A stretch of 64,000 bases of DNA from Variovorax sp. MHTC-1 (GCF_003984645.1 NZ_RWKI01000007.1:1-64000); one strand, 5' to 3'; positions 19,496 through 28,513 are shown, numbered from the stretch's first letter. Notes: generated by a model from the letters alone, not told the origin. Made by a program: numbers and translations.

Positions 19496-21232
19496 GTGCT
19501 CATCTTCCTCATCAAGCGATCGCGCTGGCTGCTGCTGGCGGCGTCGATCGCGAGCGTTGTTTCCGGCGTCTGCGGCGTCCTGCTGGTGACCCAGATCAAT
19601 GCCGCACTGACGGCCGACGAGGCAACGCGCGCTCGGCTGCCGTGGAACTTCGCAGCCGTCGTACTGGGAGCGCTGATCTGCGGCGTCTGGTCGAAGATCC
19701 TGTTCGAGCAGCTGCGCCTGCGCGCGATGTCGGAATTGCGCCGCTTCGTCTCGGACCGCGTGATGGACGCGCCGATCCGGCGACTCGAACAGGTCGGCGC
19801 CGCCAAGGTCCAATCGGCGCTGGCCGATCATGTGACGGACGTTGCACGCTTCTTCGTCACCGTGCCTGCCATCCTGACCAATGGCGTGATCGTGATCGGC
19901 TGCCTGATCTACCTCGCGGTGCTCTCGATGCAGGTCTTCACGGCCGCCGTCGGGGTTATCGTGATGGGGTCTGCAGGCTACCTGTTGGCCCAGCGCCGCG
20001 CCGCGCGCCATCTGGTCGCCGCGTCCAGGGAGCAGGATCTGCTGTTCGGATACTTCCGCTCGCTCACGGACGGCGCCAAGGAGCTGCGGCAGAACCGACG
20101 CAAGAGGAGGCTGTTCGGCTCCGATGTTCTCGCAACCTCGATCGAGCAGGTCAGGCGGCACCGCATGCGCGGCATGGCGATCTTCGAGACCGCTTCGGGC
20201 TGGGGCAACTTCCTGATTTATGCCTTCATCGGGCTGGTGCTGTTCGTGCTGGTGGGCGACGTCCCCGACCGGGCCCGCGTGATGACCGGCTTCGCGCTGG
20301 TGTTCGTCTACATGGTGACGCCCCTGCAAAGCCTGCTCAACTGGCTGCCCGAGGCCAATCTGGCCCGCGTGTCTTCCGCCCGCATCGAAGAGGTGACTCA
20401 GCGCATGGCGTCGCCCGAAACCCCTGCGGACGAAGCTTCGCGCGCCGCGTTCGCCAGCATCGAACTCAAGGGGCTGAAACATCGCTACTACCACGAGCAG
20501 AGCGGGGACTTCTTCGAGCTGGGCCCGATCGATCTGCGATTCTTTCCTGGCGAGGTGGTGTTCCTGGTGGGCGGCAATGGCAGTGGCAAGACGACGCTCG
20601 CCAAGTTGATGGTGGGACTCTATCCCCAGGAGGCGGGAGAGCTCCTGCTCGACGGCGAACGCGTCGGGGACGCCAGCCGCGATCGCTACCGGCAGCTGTT
20701 CTCGGCGGTCTTCTCGGACTTCCACCTGTTCGACCAGCTGCTGGAAACAGGGCGGCCGGAGATCGACGCGGAGGGCAACCGGCTGATCGAGAAGCTCCAC
20801 CTGCAGCACAAGGTCGAGGTGCGCAACGGCGCGTTCACGACGCGTGAGCTGTCCCAGGGGCAGCGCAAGCGGCTGGCCCTCGTCGTCGCCTGTCTGGAGG
20901 ATCGCCCGTTCCTCGTCTTCGACGAATGGGCGGCCGACCAGGACCCCGTCTTCAAGCGCTTTTTCTATCACGAGGTGTTGTCGGAGCTCCGCGCGATGGG
21001 CAAAGCGGTGCTCGTGATCTCCCACGACGACCGCTACTTTCATATGGGGGATCGCATTGTTCGCCTGGAGAGCGGAAAGATCGTATCCGTGGATGTCTCC
21101 CATCGGCCGGGCGGCGATGACACTGGCGGGGAAAGTCCGGCGCCCGGAGGAAATGCTGACGCAGAAAGAATCTGGACGCGGGTGCTGGGTCAAGCTCTGC
21201 GAAAGAATGCCGGTGCTGAACATCCCGCGTGA
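19496..21232 (+). CDS. Cyclic-peptide/siderophore ABC exporter, PvdE/SyrD family
   Basis: Fused membrane-ATPase half transporter of 578 residues. The N-terminal 320 residues hold about six hydrophobic helices. The C-terminal ATPase has Walker A GGNGSGKTT, the signature LSQGQRKR, Walker B PFLVFDEWAADQDP and the switch His in ISHDDRYF. This is the cyclic-peptide export family that includes PvdE, which moves the pyoverdine precursor to the periplasm. In this locus it most likely exports the peptide made by the NRPSs. The start is GTG with GAGG six bases upstream. It has its own iron-starvation-type promoter and is followed 44 bases later by a small DUF4880-like gene. Confidence 0.92.
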   Translation: MLIFLIKRSRWLLLAASIASVVSGVCGVLLVTQINAALTADEATRARLPWNFAAVVLGALICGVWSKILFEQLRLRAMSELRRFVSDRVMDAPIRRLEQVGAAKVQSALADHVTDVARFFVTVPAILTNGVIVIGCLIYLAVLSMQVFTAAVGVIVMGSAGYLLAQRRAARHLVAASREQDLLFGYFRSLTDGAKELRQNRRKRRLFGSDVLATSIEQVRRHRMRGMAIFETASGWGNFLIYAFIGLVLFVLVGDVPDRARVMTGFALVFVYMVTPLQSLLNWLPEANLARVSSARIEEVTQRMASPETPADEASRAAFASIELKGLKHRYYHEQSGDFFELGPIDLRFFPGEVVFLVGGNGSGKTTLAKLMVGLYPQEAGELLLDGERVGDASRDRYRQLFSAVFSDFHLFDQLLETGRPEIDAEGNRLIEKLHLQHKVEVRNGAFTTRELSQGQRKRLALVVACLEDRPFLVFDEWAADQDPVFKRFFYHEVLSELRAMGKAVLVISHDDRYFHMGDRIVRLESGKIVSVDVSHRPGGDDTGGESPAPGGNADAERIWTRVLGQALRKNAGAEHPA

Positions 21233-21276
21233 TCTTGCGTTTGTAGGACGTTGTGAGACACAGATGGGAGAAAGCG

Positions 21277-21516
21277 ATGCACACCAGAAACCATGAACCC
21301 ACCGATCCGGCTTTCAGCGCGGCCTGGCAGCTCTTCCGGACCATGCATGACTCTCCGTCGCTAGCGAACGCGGAGCAACTCATACGATGGCTTGGTCGAG
21401 ATCCCAGGAATGTGCGCGCGTTGGACAATGCGCTCACCGTGTGGGCGCTTGCGGGCGCCGCGCTTGTCGGTTCTGAACTGGACGGCGAGTCGGGATCGGG
21501 GCGCACCTTACAGTGA
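21277..21516 (+). CDS. Stand-alone DUF4880 / FecR N-terminal-like small protein
   Basis: Protein of 79 residues with a good GGGAGAA ribosome-binding site. The pattern FSAAWQLFRTMHDSPSLANAEQLIRWLGRDPRNVRALDNALTVWALAGAAL matches, in length and spacing of W, L, WL and D-P-x-N, the cytoplasmic N-terminal domain of FecR-type anti-sigma factors (DUF4880). There is no membrane helix and no periplasmic FecR domain. In FecR this short region binds the sigma factor, so a free copy in the siderophore locus could modulate the ECF sigma at 14762-15364; that is inference. It follows the exporter and probably shares its transcript. Confidence 0.65.
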   Translation: MHTRNHEPTDPAFSAAWQLFRTMHDSPSLANAEQLIRWLGRDPRNVRALDNALTVWALAGAALVGSELDGESGSGRTLQ

Positions 21517-21628
21517 CAGAACGGCCGCCAGCGCGCCTGGGAGTGCTCGTTTCGCACGGCGCACGGCTTGAAGCCTAGGGCTTCGTCTGAGCGCAAGGCG
21601 GCGGTTGCTGCACCCCTTCACAGCGACT

Positions 21629-21896
21629 AGGGCCTGTTAACGCTATTTGCGGGGATCGCGTTGCCCAGCCAAGGGGCTGGATGCAAGGCGCCCGTGCGCA
21701 GCAAGGCTTGCGCCTTGCAAGCGCGGGCAACGCCGCAGACGGCCCCTTGGCTGGGCAACCCGAAGGGAATGCCTGCCAGGGCGCGCCACTCGGCGTTGCG
21801 CTCCTTGTGCGTGCCGACGCACGCACGGCGTCGCGCGCCTTGATTGGCCCGCCCTGGCAGGCCTTCGCGACCCCGCAAATAGCGTTGACAGGCCCT
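21629..21896. mobile_element. MITE-like element, copy 2 (268 bp, inverted relative to copy 1)
   Basis: Same element as at 17084-17333 but in opposite orientation. The left end is at 21629-21654 and the right end at 21871-21896, with one mismatch in the right end (GTTGAC for GTTAAC). The middle is about 18 bases longer than in copy 1. The flanks read CT before and AG after, making CTAGGGCC...GGCCCTAG. Apparent reading frames through the element are in several phases and unsupported. It occupies most of the 412-base gap between the DUF4880-like gene and the next small gene; the remainder shows nothing recognisable. Confidence 0.8.
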
Positions 21897-21928
21897 AGCG
21901 CCAACGATGAGCCAGGAGGAATCACGCA

Positions 21929-22141
21929 ATGGACGTGGCTTCTCGAAACGTTGAGTGTCTGGTGAAAGAGCACCGGACGCTGATGAGCCACTTCGGCCGC
22001 GTGCAGATCCATTGCAGCCGGTTGATGAGCGCGCAGCTCGCCGAGATCGAAGATCTGCGCGCCCAGGCGCGTGCAGGATCACTGCAAGCGCACCGGCACC
22101 TTGCCCAGGCTGCAAGTACTCGAGATCTTCCGCTCCAGTGA
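21929..22141 (+). CDS. Small hypothetical protein, likely coiled-coil, probably truncated
   Basis: Seventy residues with a strong GGAGGA ribosome-binding site. The first 50 residues (VKEHRTLMSHFGRVQIHCSRLMSAQLAEIEDLRAQA) have heptad-like spacing suggesting a helix or coiled coil; the tail loses this character. The 3' end overlaps the start of a truncated fur-like frame at 22071, which suggests a rearrangement joined two gene pieces here. Function unknown. Confidence 0.45.
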   Translation: MDVASRNVECLVKEHRTLMSHFGRVQIHCSRLMSAQLAEIEDLRAQARAGSLQAHRHLAQAASTRDLPLQ

Positions 22142-22352
22142 ATCTCGGCATCTGTCGGCAGAGGAGGTGTTTCGGCGGCTTCTCTATCACGGCTCGGACG
22201 TGGGCTTGGCCACCGTCTACCGCGTGTTGTCGCAGTTGGAAGGTGCCGGACTTCTTTCGCGCAATGTGTTCGACGGCAGCAAGGCGGTTTTCGAGATCAA
22301 TGAGGGGGGACATCCACAGCCTTCGGGCCTCGGATCCGTCGACCCATGGTGA
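22071..22352 (+). pseudogene. Truncated Fur-like regulator (DNA-binding half only)
   Basis: The 93-residue frame matches the N-terminal winged-helix domain of Fur: TLPRLQVLEIFRSSESRHLSAEEVF, then GLATVYRVLSQLEGAGLLSRN and AVFEINEGGH. It stops being Fur-like exactly where the HHDH metal-binding segment should begin. The C-terminal dimerisation and metal-binding domain, normally another 60 or so residues, is missing in all frames downstream. The start is a GTG inside the previous small gene. It is probably a remnant; a short product that binds DNA without sensing metal is the alternative. It is not the housekeeping Fur. Confidence 0.7.
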
Positions 22353-22510
22353 AGGCGGTACGCGCGCGGCCCCATTCCGCCGTCGCTGGATCGGTCGAAC
22401 TGGAGGACGATGTCTATTGGCGACTTAGCTCTCGGCAGCCAGCATGCATTCGTGGCCAATGCGCCTACGTCGGCGGCAGGCGTTGGCTGACCCGGTGCAC
22501 TTCGACCGCG

Positions 22511-23875
22511 ATGATCATCATCGCCATGGGCAAGCGTGGCCTTTTTGCGCTCATGCTGGCGTTGCTGGTAGGGCCGCTGCTTGCCCAGCAATCTCCTCGT
22601 CAGCCAATTGTCTATGTCGCGGCGATCGAAGGCCCGGTCGACATGGGGCTTGCGCCCTTCGTTCAAAGGGTGCTCGACGAAGCGAAAGCGGCCGAGGCGG
22701 CTGCCGTGGTGCTGAAGATCAACACCTTCGGCGGGCGCGTCGACGCTGCAGTGCAGATCCGGGACGCACTTCTTGCCAGCAGCGTTCGCACGGTAGCGTT
22801 CATAGACAAGCGAGCAATCTCGGCCGGCGCCCTCATCAGCTTGGCTTGCAACAGCATCCTCATGTCCGGTGGAAGCACGATCGGGGCGGCAACTCCAATG
22901 CAGGCAGGGCAAGGTGGCGCCGTCGCACAGCCGGCAGGAGAAAAGGCGGTTTCCTATGTGCGAAAGGAGTTCCGGGCCACCGCTGAGAGCCGCGGCCGGC
23001 CGCTGCTCCTCGCTGAAGCCATGGTCGATGCGGACGTGGCCATTCCCGACGTCGTCGAAAAGGGGAAGCTTCTCACCTTGACTACCGAGGAAGCGATCAA
23101 GCATCGGCTCGCTGACGCAAGAGCGGACACCCTGGAAGCAGTGCTTCAGCACGAAGGCCTCGCCGGTGCCGAGATCCGCAGCACCGCGCCGAACTGGGCC
23201 GAACGCCTGGTGCGTCTGCTGACTGAGCCGCTGGTGAGCTCGCTCCTGATCACCCTCGCGACGCTCGGCCTCGTGGTGGAGCTGCGTGCACCGGGGTTCG
23301 GCGTTGCCGGCGCTGTAGGTCTCTCGAGTCTGGCGTTGTTCTTGTGGGGGCACTGGCTGGTGCAACTGGCCGGCTGGGAAGAATTGCTTTTGATCACCGC
23401 GGGGGTCGGCTTGCTCGCGCTGGAGGTGTTCGTGATTCCGGGATTCGGGATTGCGGGAACGCTCGGGATTCTCGGCATCCTTGCTGGCCTGGTGCTCAGC
23501 GTTCTGGGGCCGGAGCCGACCGGACAGCTGATTGCGCAGGCTGCGGTGCGCGTCGGGATCTCGCTTCTGATCGCACTGGCTGCCAGCATCGTTCTGCTTC
23601 GTTTCGTCACTCGCCTGCCGATCGGACGCGGGCTGGTCCTGGACAGCGGTCTGCTCTCGGCGCAGGGCTATACATCCGCATCGGATGCAGATCAGCGCTG
23701 GCTCGGGCGCAATGGAGTGGCTTTGACCGCGCTGAGGCCTGCAGGCATCGCCGAGATCGATGGTCAGCGCATCGATGTGGTGTCGAACGGGGAACTCATC
23801 GATGCTTCCGAGTCCATCCAGGTGGTGCGCGTCGACGGAAATCGCATCGTGGTCGCGCGTTTGCGCAACGCTTGA
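22511..23875 (+). CDS. nfeD: NfeD-family membrane-bound ClpP-class serine protease
   Basis: Long-form NfeD, 454 residues from the ATG at 22511. A signal peptide (GKRGLFALMLALLVGPLLAQQ) precedes a ClpP-class protease domain, with the catalytic Ser region in ISAGALISLACN. Several membrane helices follow (LLITLATLGLVVEL, ALFLWGHWLVQLAG, LLLITAGVGLLALEVFVIPGFG), then a C-terminal OB-fold NfeD domain (LGRNGVALTALRPAGIAEIDGQRIDVVSNG). Family members are paired with flotillin or stomatin-like proteins in membrane quality control. The flotillin-like gene begins 12 bases later, as expected. The upstream in-frame extension to 22346 is unlikely because the signal peptide begins here. Confidence 0.87.
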   Translation: MIIIAMGKRGLFALMLALLVGPLLAQQSPRQPIVYVAAIEGPVDMGLAPFVQRVLDEAKAAEAAAVVLKINTFGGRVDAAVQIRDALLASSVRTVAFIDKRAISAGALISLACNSILMSGGSTIGAATPMQAGQGGAVAQPAGEKAVSYVRKEFRATAESRGRPLLLAEAMVDADVAIPDVVEKGKLLTLTTEEAIKHRLADARADTLEAVLQHEGLAGAEIRSTAPNWAERLVRLLTEPLVSSLLITLATLGLVVELRAPGFGVAGAVGLSSLALFLWGHWLVQLAGWEELLLITAGVGLLALEVFVIPGFGIAGTLGILGILAGLVLSVLGPEPTGQLIAQAAVRVGISLLIALAASIVLLRFVTRLPIGRGLVLDSGLLSAQGYTSASDADQRWLGRNGVALTALRPAGIAEIDGQRIDVVSNGELIDASESIQVVRVDGNRIVVARLRNA

Positions 23876-23887
23876 GAAGGAGCCCAC

Positions 23888-24874
23888 ATGTTTGGCTTGG
23901 AGACAGGAATGCTCGGAACCGGCGCGTTGATCGTCCTCATCATCGTCGTGCTCGCAGCTGTGCTGTACCTGGTGCCGATCCCGCTGTGGATCGCCGCATG
24001 GGCGTCCGGCGCCTACGTGGGCATGTTCACGCTGGTGGCGATGAGGCTGCGGCGCGTGCCGCCGGGCACCATCGTCACGGCCCGCATCAGTGCGGTCAAG
24101 GCTGGCATCGACATTCCCCTCAATGACCTCGAAGCGCACTTCCTGGCCGGCGGCAATGTGGTGCGGGTCGTCAACGCCATGATCTCGGCCGACAAGGCCA
24201 GCATTCCGCTGACCTTCAAACGTGCGTCGGCCATCGATCTCGCTGGCCGCAACGTCCTGGAAGCGGTGCAGATGTCCGTGCTGCCCAAGGTAATCGAGAC
24301 TCCCCGGATAGCGGCGGTTGCAAAGGACGGTATCCAGCTCATGGCGGTTTCCCGTGTGACGGTTCGTACCAATATCGAGCGGCTGGTGGGCGGCGCGGGC
24401 GAAGAAACCATCATCGCGCGGGTCGGCGAAGGCATGGTGAGCACCATCGGCTCTGCAGTGAACCACAAGAGCGTCCTCGAGAATCCCGATCACATCTCCA
24501 AACACATCCTGAGCAAGGGACTGGACGCCGGCACAGCGTACGAGATTCTTTCCATCGACATCGCGGACGTCGATGTCGGGGAAAACATCGGCGCGAAACT
24601 GCAGATCGATCAGGCCAACGCGGACAAGCAGATCGCTCAAGCCAAAGCGGAGGAGCGCCGCGCCATGGCTGTCGCCCTCGAACAGGAGATGAGCGCACGC
24701 GTTGTCGAGGCGGAAGCGGAGGTGCCGCGTGCGATGGCCGAGGCCTTCCGGGCGGGCAACCTCGGGATCATGGATTACTACCGGATGAAGAATCTTCAGG
24801 CCGACACCGAGATGCGAAGCGTCATCGCGAGCCCCGAGGAAGGTGGCCAGGGCCAGGGAGGCAGACGCCCGTGA
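23888..24874 (+). CDS. floA: Flotillin-like protein FloA
   Basis: Protein of 328 residues with an N-terminal membrane hairpin ([28 protein letters not shown]) and the conserved FloA core [20 protein letters not shown]. An SPFH-like region and an alanine/glutamate-rich helix near the C-terminus ([20 protein letters not shown]) suggest coiled-coil oligomerisation. FloA proteins form membrane microdomain scaffolds with NfeD partners. The gene is 12 bases downstream of nfeD and overlaps the next gene by four bases, so the three form an operon. AAGGAG lies about 6 bases before the start. Confidence 0.93.
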   Translation: MFGLETGMLGTGALIVLIIVVLAAVLYLVPIPLWIAAWASGAYVGMFTLVAMRLRRVPPGTIVTARISAVKAGIDIPLNDLEAHFLAGGNVVRVVNAMISADKASIPLTFKRASAIDLAGRNVLEAVQMSVLPKVIETPRIAAVAKDGIQLMAVSRVTVRTNIERLVGGAGEETIIARVGEGMVSTIGSAVNHKSVLENPDHISKHILSKGLDAGTAYEILSIDIADVDVGENIGAKLQIDQANADKQIAQAKAEERRAMAVALEQEMSARVVEAEAEVPRAMAEAFRAGNLGIMDYYRMKNLQADTEMRSVIASPEEGGQGQGGRRP

Positions 24875-25260
24875 TCTCTGGAGATCTGTTCTTCTACCTC
24901 TTGCTCGCCGCAGTTGTGCTGGTGCTTGGCTACGCGGTTAGACGAAACGCGAGACCCAGGCAGAGACAACCCGCGCCCGGGCAAGCGCCGACGACAGTAT
25001 TCGAGCCGAGTACAAGCGACGAGGCGCGGAGGATCCTGGCAGAAGCGGAGCCCCGCCGAAGACCTTATCAGCCGCCCGTATCGATTGGTCACCCTCGTCG
25101 CAGGCGAGCCCAAGCGCTGTTCGATTCGAGACAGGGCTTGCGTGATGCGGTGGTTGCGGCGACCGTGCTGGGTGCTTGTCGCGCGCTCGAAGCTCCCGGT
25201 ACGCAGGCCGACAGCGTCGCTCCCGCCATGAAGGCACCGGGAGACGTTCGTCGGCCATGA
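24871..25260 (+). CDS. Small membrane-anchored hypothetical protein of the nfeD-floA operon
   Basis: Protein of 129 residues starting at a GTG that overlaps the floA stop (GTGA). It has one N-terminal membrane helix ([17 protein letters not shown]), a proline/arginine-rich middle, and a C-terminal block [25 protein letters not shown] that looks conserved-domain-like. I cannot assign a family. Position suggests a role with FloA and NfeD at the membrane. Confidence 0.6.
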   Translation: MISGDLFFYLLLAAVVLVLGYAVRRNARPRQRQPAPGQAPTTVFEPSTSDEARRILAEAEPRRRPYQPPVSIGHPRRRRAQALFDSRQGLRDAVVAATVLGACRALEAPGTQADSVAPAMKAPGDVRRP

Positions 25261-25355
25261 GCTATTCGGTAGGCCGGCTCCGGGGTGGCGGCGTTCCTGC
25301 TGGCGCAGCTCGATCGGCGCACGCCGGACTTCCGGGAATCGCATGCGATGGCTGC

Positions 25356-25793
25356 TCAGGAGCCGATGTCGATCAGCGCCAGCCCCGTCTCCCGGTCGCA
25401 TTTCTTGCGCAGGTAGCCGGGCGACTCGACCAGCACCACCTCGAGCGTGGGCCGCACGGTCGCCTCCAGCAGGTGGCCGCCCACGGTACTGCCGTCGCGG
25501 CGCCCCAGCACCGTGTGCGCATGCACCTTGGGCTGATCACCATCGAGTGCGATGTCGCCGTTGAGCGAAAGCACCTCGACCTGCTCCGGCACCGGAATAC
25601 GCTCGTAGTCCTTGCGCTCCCAGTCGAAGTAGCCCAGCACGGCGCCCTCCAGCGCGCCGATGGCGCTGAAGCGGCTGGCCGTGAGGCCATGCTCCTTTGC
25701 GAAGCGCTCCAGCGTTGAAACCACCTCGTCGCCCTTGTCGAAGACGAGGGCAATGGTCCGTTCGGGACCGTCGTTGATCACCTTGGATTTCAT
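25356..25793 (-). CDS. PPC/DUF296 domain protein
   Basis: Protein of 145 residues forming a single PPC (DUF296) domain, the fold also found in plant AT-hook proteins. Visible segments include YALVFDKGDEV-like IALVFDKGDEVVSTLERFAKEHG, SAIGALEGAVLGYFD, and the family's HAHTVLGRRDGSTVGGHLLEATVRPTLEVVL with metal-binding-type histidines (H-x-H and GGH). Bacterial members are small soluble trimers of unknown role. AAGGAG lies 6 bases upstream of the start. It is 117 bases after the ThDP enzyme gene on the same strand and may be co-transcribed with it. Confidence 0.87.
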   Translation of the reverse strand: MKSKVINDGPERTIALVFDKGDEVVSTLERFAKEHGLTASRFSAIGALEGAVLGYFDWERKDYERIPVPEQVEVLSLNGDIALDGDQPKVHAHTVLGRRDGSTVGGHLLEATVRPTLEVVLVESPGYLRKKCDRETGLALIDIGS

Positions 25794-25910
25794 GGAAAGT
25801 CTCCTTGCGTGAGCCTTGATGTCCCAGAGTTCCGCATCGCCGGCATGCGAAAAGCGCCCACTTCGACCTTGGCGATGGGTGCGTCCTGGTCGTGTCGCAT
25901 CCCGAACTCC

Positions 25911-27707
25911 TCAGCGGCGGGCGTCCTTCGGCGGGAACATGCCGTCCCACCATTCCTTCGCCGTGGCGATCAGCATGCCCACCGAATCGGGGTCGCGCTT
26001 GAGCACGGCCGACAGATAGCCCTTGACCTGCTTGGCGGTGACATGCGGCGGCACAGGCGGGACGTTGGGGTCGGTCACCATCTCCAGGACCGTGGGCCGG
26101 TCCGCGGCCAGTGCCTCGTCCCAGGCCGGCCCGACGCGGTCCGGCCGGTCGACCCGGATGCCGTGCAGTCCGAGCAGCCGCGCCTGCTCGGCATAGGGAT
26201 AGGTGGGCAGATCCTGCGAGGCCTCGAACTTCTTCTCGCCGGCTCCGATGCGCTGCTCCCACGTGACCATGTTCAGGTCGCCGTTGTTCAGGACCATGAT
26301 CACCAGCCGCGGATCGCTCCAGTTGCGCCATTGGTGGGCGATCGTGATCAGGCCATTGATGCCGATCATCTGCATCGCGCCGTCGCCCAGCAGGGCGATG
26401 ACGGGCCGTTGGGGGTAGGCGAACTTGGCGGCGATGGCGTAGGGCACCGCCGGCCCCATGGTGGCCAGCCCGCCCGAGAGCGAAGCCATCATGCCGCGCC
26501 GGATCTTCAGATCGCGCGCGTACCAGGCGGCGGAGGTGCCGGAGTCGCAGGTCAGGATGCAGTCGTCGGGCAGCCGAGGCGAGAGCTCCCAGAACACACG
26601 TTGCGGGTTGACCGGGTCGGCATCGTTCATGGCTCGCGCTTCCAGCACTTGCCACCACCTGGCCACGTCCTCCTCGATCTTGCCCCGCCATGAGCGGTCC
26701 GCCTTGTGCTCCAGCAGCGGCAGCAGGGCACGCAGCGTCTCGCGGCTGTCGCCGACGAGGTTGACTTCCATCGGGTAGCGGATGGAGAGCTTGCGTGCGT
26801 CGCGGTCGATCTGCACGCCGCGCGCCTGGCCTTCCTTTGGAAGAAACTCCGAGTACGGGAAGCTGGAGCCGACCATCAGCAGCGTGTCGCAGTGGCTCAT
26901 CATCTCCCAGCTGGGCTGCGTGCCCAGCAGGCCGATCGCACCGGTGACGAACGGCAGCTCGTCCGGCACAGCCGCCTTGCCGAGCAGCGCCTTGGCGATC
27001 CCGCCGCCGAGACGCTCGGCCACCTCGACCAGCTCGTCGGTGGCGTGCAGTGCGCCGGCGCCGGCGAGGATCGCCACACGCTGGCCCGAATTGAGGACAT
27101 CGGCAGCCGCACGCAGGCTGTCGCCACCGGGCACCAGCGACAAGCCGGTCGTTCCGATCCCGCTGTGCACCGTGCCGTGCTCGCGCGGCGGCGTCTCCGC
27201 ATCCATCTCCTGCAGGTCATTCGGAAGGATGATGCAGGTCACCGCCCGCTGGTCGCGGGCGATCCGGTACGCCCGGTCCACCAAGTGCCGCACCTGGGCC
27301 GGCACCATGGCGGTATGCACGAATTCGCTCGCCACGTCCTTGAAGAGGTTCTGCAGGTCCACTTCCTGCTGGTAGTCGCCCCCGATCGCCGACCTTGCGG
27401 CCTGGCCGACGATTGCCAGCACGGGCTGGTGATCGGCCTTGGCGTCGTAGAGCCCGTTGAGCAGGTGAATTGCGCCCGGCCCGGAGGTCGCCATGCACAC
27501 GCCGACCTCGCCGGTGAACTTGGCGTGGGCGCAGGCCATGAAGGCGGCCAGTTCCTCGTGGCGCGCCTGCACGAATTCGATCTTGCCTTGCAGCCTGTCG
27601 AGCGCTCCCATCAATCCGTTGATGCCGTCGCCTGGATAGCCGAACACGCGGCGCACGCCCCACGCATGCAGGCGCTGCAGCAATTGGTCACTGGTTGTTT
27701 CGCTCAT
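25911..27707 (-). CDS. Thiamine-diphosphate-dependent enzyme, pyruvate oxidase (PoxB)-like
   Basis: Protein of 598 residues with the three-domain ThDP fold. The N-terminal Pyr domain includes the catalytic glutamate region VQARHEELAAFMA and ATSGPGAIHLLNGLYDAK. The central domain has the FAD/nucleotide-type segment VAILAGAGALHATDEL. The C-terminal PP domain has the Mg/ThDP motif GDGAMQMIGINGLITI...VLNNGDLN. The overall pattern is that of PoxB-like pyruvate:quinone oxidases and related annotated 'thiamine pyrophosphate-requiring' enzymes; acetolactate synthase is less likely because no small subunit is nearby. ATG 27707 has GGAG 6 bases upstream; the frame extending to 27824 has no such site. 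Confidence 0.85.
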   Translation of the reverse strand: MSETTSDQLLQRLHAWGVRRVFGYPGDGINGLMGALDRLQGKIEFVQARHEELAAFMACAHAKFTGEVGVCMATSGPGAIHLLNGLYDAKADHQPVLAIVGQAARSAIGGDYQQEVDLQNLFKDVASEFVHTAMVPAQVRHLVDRAYRIARDQRAVTCIILPNDLQEMDAETPPREHGTVHSGIGTTGLSLVPGGDSLRAAADVLNSGQRVAILAGAGALHATDELVEVAERLGGGIAKALLGKAAVPDELPFVTGAIGLLGTQPSWEMMSHCDTLLMVGSSFPYSEFLPKEGQARGVQIDRDARKLSIRYPMEVNLVGDSRETLRALLPLLEHKADRSWRGKIEEDVARWWQVLEARAMNDADPVNPQRVFWELSPRLPDDCILTCDSGTSAAWYARDLKIRRGMMASLSGGLATMGPAVPYAIAAKFAYPQRPVIALLGDGAMQMIGINGLITIAHQWRNWSDPRLVIMVLNNGDLNMVTWEQRIGAGEKKFEASQDLPTYPYAEQARLLGLHGIRVDRPDRVGPAWDEALAADRPTVLEMVTDPNVPPVPPHVTAKQVKGYLSAVLKRDPDSVGMLIATAKEWWDGMFPPKDARR

Positions 27708-27913
27708 GATGACTCCATGAATGGCAGCCCTGATTCGCCCCGGCGAGGACCCATCGAAATCACTCTGGGGGTCGCCGAGCGGAAAGCGTGTAGGCGAACT
27801 TCCAGCATGTGCATGTGTCCGCATTCATTGCCGGAGCGTGTCGCAGGCCTAGGCTGCTGCGCGGCATGTTCCCTGCCGGGATGATGGAGCGGGGTGCGCA
27901 GCAGCAGGTGTCT

Positions 27914-28234
27914 TCAACGCGCCGAATCCTGCTCGCAGAGATCGGCCGGGCCCCTGCAGTCGTTCTCCTTGGTCGGCAGTGCGCCACGATCCTCAGGATT
28001 CCTGACCGCTGGCGGCTTCTTGAATATGCCAGGGTCTACCCGAGGCGGCGGTGCTTTGATGGACTCGGGATCGACATGGGCGGGGGGTGTTTTCACAATG
28101 CCGGGATCCACTGCGGGAGCGGATGCCGCTGGCGCCGGCGGCTCAGCGTCATGAGGCCGCGGCAGGGGCTGGGCAGCCAGGACGAGACAAACTGCCGCGA
28201 GGGCGGCGGCCGTGACGAGTTGCACTGTCTTCAT
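27914..28234 (-). CDS. Small exported proline-rich repeat protein
   Basis: Protein of 106 residues. An N-terminal signal peptide (MKTVQLVTAAALAAVCLVLAA) precedes a low-complexity region with three imperfect repeats of about 12-14 residues: VDPGIVKTPPAH, VDPESIKAPPPR and VDPGIFKKPPA. The C-terminus (KENDCRGPADLCEQ) has two cysteines. No catalytic domain is seen. Start 28234 (or in-frame ATG 28243) is chosen because it begins the signal peptide; the longer upstream frame is not credible. Likely a periplasmic or surface protein of unknown role. Confidence 0.6.
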   Translation of the reverse strand: MKTVQLVTAAALAAVCLVLAAQPLPRPHDAEPPAPAASAPAVDPGIVKTPPAHVDPESIKAPPPRVDPGIFKKPPAVRNPEDRGALPTKENDCRGPADLCEQDSAR

Positions 28235-28513
28235 GGGTTCCATCCACTTGCGTGCGGCGACAGTCATGGTGGCTCTGTTCACTCTACGGCGAGGCCACGC
28301 CCAATGGTGTAGGCGCTTGCCGTCTGGACGGACGGGAGGCGGCGCCGCTCCCTCCGCGGCGCGGGCGGTGATCTCCTTCGCGGTGTGCGCGCCAAACGGG
28401 CCGCTTGCGGAGCGATGGTTCGGCGGATGCAGCGCATGCGGAACTCGTGCTCCGCGCCCGGTCAAACATCCACATGACGTTCTGATCCACCTTCCAAGTG
28501 AAAGGAGATGCAG

